From positions 1-11,437 of the forward strand of contig JALURZ010000143.1 in assembly GCA_027058735.1 (NCBI GenBank): a stretch of DNA of 11,437 nt. The letters are read 5' to 3'. The position numbers and the translations under genes are program-made. This DNA comes from Hyphomicrobiales bacterium (lineage in GTDB: Bacteria > Pseudomonadota > Alphaproteobacteria > Rhizobiales > JALURZ01). Shown piece after piece: positions 6,230-11,437 of this stretch; the stretch's first letter is position 1, and every line of letters starts with the position of its first letter. Under the pieces are notes generated by a model. It had not been told where the DNA came from, searched no databases, and saw nothing but the letters and a program-made list of their open reading frames with translations.

Positions 6230-7252
6230 ATGAGGATAATCAGGAAACTTGCAGCGGTCGTGGTTGCCGGCGCTTTGGGGCTATCCCTATCGGCGATGTC
6301 CGTATCCGCGGTGGAAACCTTGCGCATTTCGAGCTGGGCGCCGCCCTCGCACGGCATCAATGCCTTGATGTGGCCACGGCTGATCAAGATGATCGAAGAG
6401 GCGACCGAGGGCCGGGTAACCGCCGAAATCAAGTACAAGCTGGCCTCGCCTCCAGCGCAGTTCGACCTGATCCAGGATGGCGCCGCCGACATAACATGGA
6501 TTTTCCACGGCTATAATCCCGGCCGCTTCGTCGCCACCAAGCTGATCGAAATCCCCGGCTACAAGGGCAGTGCGGAAGCGGCGTCCGTCACCTACTGGCG
6601 CGCCTATGAAAAGTTTCTCGCCAAGGCCAATGAACACAAGGGCGTCAAGCTGATCGGCCTGATGACCCATGGCCGCGGCATCCTGCACTCCAACAAGAAG
6701 GTGACCAGGCTGTCTGAAATCAAGGGCATGAAGCTGCGTCTGGGCGGCGGCGTCTCGGGCGATGTGGGCAAGGCGCTGGGCGCCACCGGCATTCGCGTGC
6801 CGGCACCGAAAGTGTATGAGACCCTCGCCTCCAAGGCGGCCGACGGCGTCATGATGCCCTATGAGGGCCGCAAGGGCTTCAAGCTGACGGAAGTGGCCAA
6901 GAACGTCTATGAAATGCCCGGCGGTTTTTATCGTGGGTCGTTCGCGCTGATCATGAACAATGACAGGTTCAATGCGCTGCCCGAAAGAGACCGCAAGGCG
7001 CTGATGACCGTGTTCGGCGAGGCCGCGTCGCGCATGGCCGGCAAGGTATGGGACGAAATCGACGCGATCGGCCGTGACGTGACCAAGGCGGCCGCGGACA
7101 ACTCGATCACCATCGCCAACGCCGCCGATCAGGCCGCCTATGCCAAGATCGCGGCGGACATCAAGGCCAAGGTGATCGCGGAAGTCGCCAAGAAGGGTAT
7201 CGACGCGCAGGCGGCCGTCGACTTTATCGCCAAGGACATGGCGGCCCAATAG
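6230..7252 (+). CDS. dctP: TRAP transporter substrate-binding protein (DctP family)
   Basis: This 340-residue periplasmic solute receptor would capture an organic acid and deliver it to the DctQM permease encoded downstream. A Sec signal peptide is clear: basic MRIIRK, hydrophobic 7-22, then AMSVSA with likely cleavage after Ala27. The mature protein begins ETLRISSWAPP, typical of DctP proteins. GMKLRLGGG (167-175) contains Arg170 at the place of the conserved Arg that clamps a ligand carboxylate in this family. PAPKVYETLASKAADGVMMPYE (191-212) and GGFYRGSFALIMNNDRFNALP (231-251) are further family stretches. The ligand is not predictable from sequence, but a carboxylate such as a pyridine carboxylic acid would suit the neighbours. 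A hairpin follows the gene, which would keep receptor expression above that of the permease. Confidence 0.95.
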   Translation: MRIIRKLAAVVVAGALGLSLSAMSVSAVETLRISSWAPPSHGINALMWPRLIKMIEEATEGRVTAEIKYKLASPPAQFDLIQDGAADITWIFHGYNPGRFVATKLIEIPGYKGSAEAASVTYWRAYEKFLAKANEHKGVKLIGLMTHGRGILHSNKKVTRLSEIKGMKLRLGGGVSGDVGKALGATGIRVPAPKVYETLASKAADGVMMPYEGRKGFKLTEVAKNVYEMPGGFYRGSFALIMNNDRFNALPERDRKALMTVFGEAASRMAGKVWDEIDAIGRDVTKAAADNSITIANAADQAAYAKIAADIKAKVIAEVAKKGIDAQAAVDFIAKDMAAQ

Positions 7253-7291
7253 GCAGGCGCGTTCGCCTAAGCGCGCGGCAACACCGCTCGG

Positions 7292-7320
7292 AGGGGCGCA
7301 TGGCATCGTGCGCCCCTTTT
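7292..7320 (+). terminator. Intrinsic terminator/attenuator between dctP and dctQ
   Basis: GGGGCGCA (7293-7300) pairs with TGCGCCCC (7309-7316) across an 8-nt loop, extended by A7292-T7317, and is followed by TTTT (7317-7320). This is a GC-rich stem with a short U-tract, 40 nt past the dctP stop. Partial termination here would give more receptor than permease, as is common for binding-protein transport operons. Confidence 0.75.
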
Positions 7321-7322
7321 CT

Positions 7323-7336
7323 ACACCGATCGGTGT
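7323..7336. promoter_or_regulatory. Perfect 14-bp palindrome, candidate operator before dctQ
   Basis: ACACCGATCGGTGT is fully self-complementary and begins 3 nt after the terminator-like U-tract. It lies in the 196-nt dctP-dctQ gap, 112 nt before the dctQ start. Palindromes of this kind are typical binding sites of dimeric repressors, but no regulator gene is at hand and no promoter was recognised beside it. It could also be chance or part of the RNA structure. The rest of the gap (7337-7448) shows nothing I can name. Confidence 0.35.
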
Positions 7337-7448
7337 TGTGCCCGCGGCGGCCGGGTGAGGGCTGTCAGAATCATTGTATCGTCGGGCCGCGTACGGCAGG
7401 ATGCCGGAGCACCCAGACGCGCGCAGGGGTTGGCGGGGGCACCAGACG

Positions 7449-7985
7449 ATGAGCAGCGACAATCAGGCCACGGACGAAAGTTTGTTGAAGCGCCTGTCAC
7501 GGCTGCCGTCGCTGCTGGCCGCGATAACCCTGTTCGCGCTCATGACCATGACATTTTCCGATGTCGTCCTGCGCAGCACCATCAACAATCCGATCGAGGC
7601 GGCCACCGAACTGACCCGGCTGTTCATGGCGATCATCGTATTTGCATCGCTGCCGATCATCACCTGGCGCGGCGAGCACATCGTGGTCGATCTTCTGGAT
7701 CCGTTTTTTTCCGGCCTGGCCGCCCGGCTCCGCGATATTGCGGTCGATCTGGTTTCCGGCGCCGCCCTGCTGTGGCCGGCCGTGCGGGTCTGGCAGCTTG
7801 CCGCACGCGCGCGCGAATATGGCGATGTCACGGAATATCTGAATATCCCGCAGTTCTATATCGCCTATTTTATCGCCCTGGCCACCTTCATCACCGCCGC
7901 CGCGCTGCTGGTGCGCGGGTTGTTGCAGATCGTCGCGCCGAAACTGGTCGAGCGCGAAACCCACACGCCGCTGTCGCTGGATTGA
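7449..7985 (+). CDS. dctQ: TRAP transporter small permease (DctQ family)
   Basis: This 178-residue inner-membrane protein has four predicted membrane helices at about 22-42, 56-73, 98-118 and 134-158, the standard DctQ topology and length. FSDVVLRSTINNPIEAATELTRLFM (36-60) and WRGEHIVVDLL (73-83) are typical of the family. It partners DctM to form the sodium-driven permease fed by the receptor encoded upstream. The start at 7449 gives a normal DctQ N-terminus; an in-frame ATG at 7374 would add 25 basic residues of unlikely sequence. The ribosome site is a weak G-rich run near 7436-7440. The dctM start follows 4 nt after its stop. Confidence 0.92.
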   Translation: MSSDNQATDESLLKRLSRLPSLLAAITLFALMTMTFSDVVLRSTINNPIEAATELTRLFMAIIVFASLPIITWRGEHIVVDLLDPFFSGLAARLRDIAVDLVSGAALLWPAVRVWQLAARAREYGDVTEYLNIPQFYIAYFIALATFITAAALLVRGLLQIVAPKLVERETHTPLSLD

Positions 7986-7989
7986 ACCC

Positions 7990-9306
7990 ATGACGATCTC
8001 GATCATCGGTTTTGCGGCGGTTCTCGTACTGGCCCTTCTGCGCATGCCGATCGCCATCGCCATGGGCGTGATCGGCATCGTCGGCTATTCCTACGAAACC
8101 TCCGCCAGGGCCGCCATTTCGATGGCCGGGCGGCTGGTCATAGACACCGCCCAGGACTATGGCCTGTCCGTCGTGCCGCTGTTCATCCTGATGGGCCTGT
8201 TCGTCAACAAGGGGGGGCTGTCGCGGGAATTGTACCGGGCGTCCTATGCCTTTCTGGGGCATCTGCGCGGCGGTCTCGCGATGGCCACCATCGTTGCCTG
8301 CGGCGGGTTCTCCGCGATCTGCGGATCGTCGCTGGCGACCGCGGCCACCATGTCCAAGGTCGCCATGCCGCAGATGCGCAAATATGGCTATGCCGATTCG
8401 CTGTCCACCGCCTCGATCGCGGCGGGTGCCACCCTCGGCATTCTGATTCCGCCGAGCGTCATTCTGGTGATCTACGGGCTGCTGACCGAAACCAGTATCG
8501 GCAAACTGTTCATGGCCGGCATTGTTCCGGGGCTGCTGGGCATATTTTTCTACCTTGCCGCGGTGCGCTTCACCGTGGCGCGCCGGCCGCAGGCGGGTCC
8601 GGCCGGCGAACGGTCAAGCTGGTCTGAGCGCCTTTCCGCGCTGCGCGGGGTGTGGGCGGTGCTGCTGCTGTTTTTCGTGGTCATCGGCGGGCTCTACGGG
8701 GTGTTCAACTTTCGCCCCCTCAACCTAACCTTCTCGCCGACCGAGGCCGCCGGCATGGGGGCGATGGGGGCGTTCCTCATTGCCCTGTTCCGCGGTGCGC
8801 TCAGCCTCCGCGACACCCTCGAAGTGCTGAAGGAAACCGCCCATACGACCGCCAGCCTGTTCGCGGTTCTGATCGGCGCCTGGATTTTCTCCAATTTCAT
8901 CAATCTCGCCGGCCTGCCGTCGGCCCTGCTGGCGCTGGTGACCTACTGGAGCCTCTCCCCGCTCGCCGTGATCTTCATGATTCTGGCGGTCTATATCGTG
9001 CTTGGCTGCATATTCGAAAGCCTGTCGATGATGCTGCTGACGGTGCCGATCTTCTTTCCGCTTGTCACCAGCCTCGGGTTCGATCCGGTGTGGTTCGGCA
9101 TCATCGTCGTGGTGGTGACCGAGATCAGCCTGATAACCCCGCCGGTGGGTCTCAACGTGTTCGTCCTTAAGGGCGTGCTGGGGGATGTCACGACCGGCAC
9201 CATCTTTCGCGGCGTCACCCCGTTCTGGATCGTCGACATCATCCGCCTTCTGGTGCTGGTGCTGCTGCCGGGGGTTGCGCTGTTCCTGCCGCGGACCATG
9301 TGGTGA
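7990..9306 (+). CDS. dctM: TRAP transporter large permease (DctM family)
   Basis: This 438-residue polytopic inner-membrane transporter carries out sodium-coupled uptake of the DctP-bound solute. It belongs to the ion-transporter superfamily and shows the internal two-fold repeat expected of it. First half: VPLFILMGLFVNKGGL (62-77), GGFSAICGSS (105-114), GILIPPSVILVIYG (150-163). Second half: GCIFESLSMMLLTVPIFFPL (339-358), TEISLITPPVGLNVFVLKG (377-395). The paired PPS/PPVG loops are the family hallmark. No clear Shine-Dalgarno precedes the ATG, and it is probably translated by coupling to dctQ 4 nt upstream. The length matches ordinary DctM, so it is not a fused QM protein. Confidence 0.95.
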   Translation: MTISIIGFAAVLVLALLRMPIAIAMGVIGIVGYSYETSARAAISMAGRLVIDTAQDYGLSVVPLFILMGLFVNKGGLSRELYRASYAFLGHLRGGLAMATIVACGGFSAICGSSLATAATMSKVAMPQMRKYGYADSLSTASIAAGATLGILIPPSVILVIYGLLTETSIGKLFMAGIVPGLLGIFFYLAAVRFTVARRPQAGPAGERSSWSERLSALRGVWAVLLLFFVVIGGLYGVFNFRPLNLTFSPTEAAGMGAMGAFLIALFRGALSLRDTLEVLKETAHTTASLFAVLIGAWIFSNFINLAGLPSALLALVTYWSLSPLAVIFMILAVYIVLGCIFESLSMMLLTVPIFFPLVTSLGFDPVWFGIIVVVVTEISLITPPVGLNVFVLKGVLGDVTTGTIFRGVTPFWIVDIIRLLVLVLLPGVALFLPRTMW

Positions 9307-10493
9307 GCGCGCCGGCGCCGGCAACCAACTGGTGGCGGGTGTCGATCCTGATCCTGATCGGCGTGTTTTCGGCCTTTCAGATCGGCAAGGTGCCAGCCGG
9401 TCTGCCGGCGATTTCCCGCGAGCTGGATCTGGGGCTGATCGGCGGCGGCTGGGTCGTCGCCATCTTTTCCCTCGTTACAGGCCTTTGCGGCGTGACCCTG
9501 GGCATCCTGGCCGATCGGCTCGGCCCATTGCGTGTCGCGGTTGCCGGCATGGTGCTGTCCGGCGCGGCCAGTGCGCTGGGCGCCTTTGCGCAGACGCCGG
9601 GCCTGCTGCTGGCCAGCCGCACCGTCGAAGGGTTCGGGTTCATCCTGGCGGTGGTCGCGGCGACGCCCCTGATCGTGGCAAGCTGCGCCGTTGGCGACCG
9701 CGACAAGGCGCTTGGCCTGTGGGGTGCCTATATGCCGGCCGGCATGGGGCTGATGCTGCTGATCTCGCCGCTGTTCATCGCCCAGACCGGCTGGCGCGGC
9801 CTGTGGCTCGCCAATGCGGGGCTGATCGCCGGCTGGGCGCTGGTTGTGTGGATCGTCATCGGGCGCAGGCCCGCACCCTCCCGCGAGGGGCCGCGGCCGG
9901 GCCTCGCCGATCTGGGGGTGCTGCTGCGCACGCCGGGGCCGCTGCTGGTGGCCGCGATGTTCGCCGCCTATGCGGCCCAGTTCATCGCCGTTACCGCGTT
10001 CCTGCCGCTGATGATGATCGATCAATACGCGCTCGCGCTGCCGCTCGCCGCCGTGCTCGGCGCGCTTGTCGTCATTGTCAATGTCGCCGGCAACGCGGCA
10101 TCCGGCTGGCTGCTGGCGCGCGGCTGGACCCGGCGAAAGCTCCTCATCATATCCAGCCTCGGCATGGGGCTCTCGGCCTTCGGTGTCTATGCAGGCGCGC
10201 TGCCTTTCGAACTGCGCTATGCTTTTGCGCTGTCGTTTTCCGCGATCGGCGGGCTGACGCCGGGCACTCTGGTTTCAAGCGCGCCCGTGGTTGCGCCCAG
10301 ACCCACCCTGGTGGCCAGCGTCACCGGGCTGATGCTGCAGGGATCGGCCATCGGCCAGGTGCTGGGGCCGCCCGCGCTCGCGCTGGCCGTCGAGCGTCTC
10401 GGCGCCTGGGACCATGCCGCGCTGTTCACCGCCGGCGCCGCCGCCCTCAATATCGCGCTCGCGGTGCTGTTCGCCATGTCGCGGCGGGCCTAG
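9300..10493 (+). CDS. Major facilitator superfamily transporter (CynX/NimT-like)
   Basis: This is a roughly 397-residue MFS permease with about twelve hydrophobic segments and no extra domains. Motif A between helices 2 and 3 reads GILADRLGPLRV (68-79). The QIGKVPAGLPAISRELDL segment (27-44) near helix 1 and the overall length resemble the cyanate/2-nitroimidazole (CynX/NimT) group. It begins with GTG at 9300 or, one codon on, GTG at 9303, which overlaps the dctM TGA as GTGA; both readings imply coupling to dctM. Being last in the transport block, it may import a related compound or export an intermediate. Neither direction nor substrate is shown by the sequence. No convincing intrinsic terminator follows its TAG. 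Confidence 0.9.
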   Translation: MVSAPAPATNWWRVSILILIGVFSAFQIGKVPAGLPAISRELDLGLIGGGWVVAIFSLVTGLCGVTLGILADRLGPLRVAVAGMVLSGAASALGAFAQTPGLLLASRTVEGFGFILAVVAATPLIVASCAVGDRDKALGLWGAYMPAGMGLMLLISPLFIAQTGWRGLWLANAGLIAGWALVVWIVIGRRPAPSREGPRPGLADLGVLLRTPGPLLVAAMFAAYAAQFIAVTAFLPLMMIDQYALALPLAAVLGALVVIVNVAGNAASGWLLARGWTRRKLLIISSLGMGLSAFGVYAGALPFELRYAFALSFSAIGGLTPGTLVSSAPVVAPRPTLVASVTGLMLQGSAIGQVLGPPALALAVERLGAWDHAALFTAGAAALNIALAVLFAMSRRA

Positions 10494-10521
10494 AGCCTGC
10501 GCGCCGGATCGCTTTTTCTTG

Positions 10522-10543
10522 ACTGTTCCATATTTGCAACAGT
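10522..10543. promoter_or_regulatory. Short inverted repeat after the MFS gene
   Basis: ACTGTT (10522-10527) and AACAGT (10538-10543) flank a 10-nt AT-rich spacer in the 214-nt gap between the MFS gene and the secreted-protein gene. A TTGACT hexamer (10519-10524) overlaps the left arm like a -35 element, but no -10 lies at the right distance. It could be an operator or chance. Confidence 0.25.
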
Positions 10544-10600
10544 TCGTGAAAAATTGCGCCAATCAGGGCATTGCAACTTTTTAGTCGTGGCGCGCCTGTG

Positions 10601-10616
10601 TTAACATTGCGTTAAC
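10601..10616 (+). promoter_or_regulatory. CtrA-type binding box (TTAA-N7-TTAAC)
   Basis: TTAACATTGCGTTAAC reads TTAA (10601-10604), seven bases, then TTAAC (10612-10616). It matches the established full CtrA recognition sequence of alphaproteobacteria, with the exact 7-nt spacing. It is the only such box noticed in the window and lies 92 nt upstream of the secreted coiled-coil gene. In this class CtrA controls cell-cycle, envelope, pilus and flagellar genes, so the site suggests the last gene is cell-cycle or surface related and separate from the catabolic island. Confidence 0.6.
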
Positions 10617-10644
10617 CATTTTTCCTTGCCGGCCTGCCGGTGCA

Positions 10645-10661
10645 GCGGACCGCCGGTCTGC
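10645..10661 (+). other. Compact 5' leader hairpin
   Basis: GCGGACC (10645-10651) pairs with GGTCTGC (10655-10661), six Watson-Crick pairs and one G-U, around a 3-nt loop. If transcription begins near the CtrA-type box it would sit in the leader of the next gene's mRNA. It has no T-run, so it is not a terminator; a role in mRNA stability or translation is only possible. Confidence 0.3.
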
Positions 10662-10707
10662 ATGACAGGGATTGGGGCTGAACTGGAACTGAATATTGGG
10701 GGGCGAT

Positions 10708-11437
10708 ATGCCGCATTCGATCATGAGCATGAGGCGCGCGCTGGCCCGCATCCGCCAGACAACGGTTTTGCTGGTGGGGCCCGTGAAACCGGGGTCCGGT
10801 CTCGCAACGCCCAGATTCGCACTCGCCCGGCTGGCTCTGGTCTCGGCGGTGGTGTCAATGCTTGCCAGTTTTGCGGATATCCGGCCGGCTCACGCGGGCG
10901 CGGACCCGGTCCCCAATCAGGCGCACACCAACGTTCTCAGCAAGCTTCGCCCTGATGTCGCCTCCAAGCTCAACAGGCGGCTTCACAGGATCAACGATGG
11001 TCCCGGCACCAGGGCGCAGAAGCGGCAAAAGATGAGAGAACGCTTCGACAAGACGATCCGGAGCGCGGAAAACGATCTCGCCGCGGCGAAACAATTCGGC
11101 AGCAAGAAACAGCAGGACAAGGCCCGGAAGGTCATTGACGTCCTGAAGAGCTACAAGTCCGCATTCTTCGGCGGCGCCACGACGGACAAGACGGTTCAGA
11201 CCGAAGAGAAGAGATTGCGCAAGGCGGAGGCGGACAAAAAGAAGAAAGAGGCCGGGAAAAAACCCGCATCGACGGCGGCCGCGCCCCCTCTCACTTCCGT
11301 CTATGACACATCACTCTGGGCAACCAGCCTGGCGGTGGACGTCGGCGGCTCGCGCACGGACTATGACGGCGTGTTGACGAGTTCGTTCGGTACGGATGCG
11401 CGCGACGGGTCGAAAGAAGAGGACCACTCGATCGGCG
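10708..11437 (+). CDS. Secreted coiled-coil protein, partial, possibly with a C-terminal outer-membrane barrel
   Basis: An open frame runs without a stop from ATG 10708 to the window end, giving 243 residues plus one base. G6 (10698-10703) serves as a weak ribosome site 4 nt upstream. A hydrophobic segment (38-55) ends in RPAHAGAD, with likely signal cleavage after Ala63; the 37-residue basic lead-in is long for a Sec signal. Residues 75-182 are highly charged (many K, R, E, Q) and look helical or coiled-coil, ending in a Lys/Ala/Pro linker (176-195). From 198, YDTSLWATSLAVDVGGSRTD has the alternating pattern of an outer-membrane beta strand, followed by a polar Gly/Asp/Ser loop. This could be the start of an autotransporter-like or porin-like barrel, but the rest is outside the window. 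The family is not recognised. The CtrA-type box upstream fits a surface protein. Confidence 0.75.
   Translation, partial: MPHSIMSMRRALARIRQTTVLLVGPVKPGSGLATPRFALARLALVSAVVSMLASFADIRPAHAGADPVPNQAHTNVLSKLRPDVASKLNRRLHRINDGPGTRAQKRQKMRERFDKTIRSAENDLAAAKQFGSKKQQDKARKVIDVLKSYKSAFFGGATTDKTVQTEEKRLRKAEADKKKKEAGKKPASTAAAPPLTSVYDTSLWATSLAVDVGGSRTDYDGVLTSSFGTDARDGSKEEDHSIG

Noticed and set aside
7355..7993. 212-residue plus-strand frame overlapping dctQ
   Set aside because: It is out of frame with the clear four-helix DctQ protein and has no family features.
8991..10025. 344-residue minus-strand open frame rich in Gln, His, Arg and Asp
   Set aside because: It lies wholly opposite dctM and the MFS gene, and the composition is that of reverse-complemented membrane-protein codons, not a real protein.
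10501..10517. Possible intrinsic terminator after the MFS gene (GCG...CGC then T5)
   Set aside because: The stem is only 3 bp; the T-run alone is not enough.
9185..10522. 445-residue plus-strand open frame overlapping the MFS gene
   Set aside because: It is a different frame of the same DNA, very Arg/Ala/Gly-rich without hydrophobic helices; the frame starting at 9300 encodes an evident transporter.
10626..10955. 109-residue plus-strand frame before and over the secreted-protein gene
   Set aside because: It overlaps the signal-peptide-bearing frame from 10708, is Gly/Arg/Pro-rich and has no ribosome site or domain.
1..11437. tRNA, rRNA, CRISPR array, insertion sequence or prophage signals
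   Set aside because: None seen: no clover-leaf sequence, no regularly spaced direct repeats, no transposase or integrase protein.

Overview
The window looks like a piece of chromosome from a high-GC alphaproteobacterium. The third codon positions are strongly G/C-rich. Genes are packed into overlapping, co-directional units. A near-perfect CtrA-type box (TTAA-N7-TTAAC) lies in the last intergenic region. A complete tripartite TRAP transporter fits the carboxylate-scavenging style of that class. The species cannot be told from this sequence.

Layout: positions 1-75 hold a nested palindromic intergenic repeat. A cytochrome P450 gene (84-1376) runs on the minus strand. It is divergent from a tightly coupled plus-strand block, 1467-6024: a 2,5-dihydroxypyridine 5,6-dioxygenase (NicX family), an alpha/beta hydrolase (NicD-like), an acyl-CoA-dehydrogenase-fold flavoprotein and an acyl-CoA synthetase, each overlapping the next by 4 or 8 nt. 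After a ~205-nt gap with a strong hairpin comes a TRAP transporter: DctP at 6230, a terminator-like hairpin and a perfect palindrome, then DctQ and DctM. A major facilitator (MFS) transporter overlaps the end of dctM. The last intergenic region carries the CtrA-like box upstream of a secreted, lysine/arginine-rich coiled-coil protein that runs off the window end.

Function: ring opening of 2,5-dihydroxypyridine followed by deformylation of N-formylmaleamate is the core of aerobic nicotinate-type pyridine catabolism. I therefore read the window as a catabolic and uptake island for an N-heteroaromatic acid: TRAP and/or MFS import; P450, CoA ligase and flavoprotein for upper-pathway chemistry; NicX and NicD for the ring. 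The upper-pathway enzymes are not those of the known nicotinate route (no molybdenum hydroxylase, no NicC), and the lower enzymes (maleamate amidase, maleate isomerase) are absent here. The flavoprotein lacks the usual acyl-CoA dehydrogenase catalytic glutamate at both known positions, so it may not be a dehydrogenase. The natural substrate and the role of the CoA steps are the open question. No transcriptional regulator gene is present in the window.
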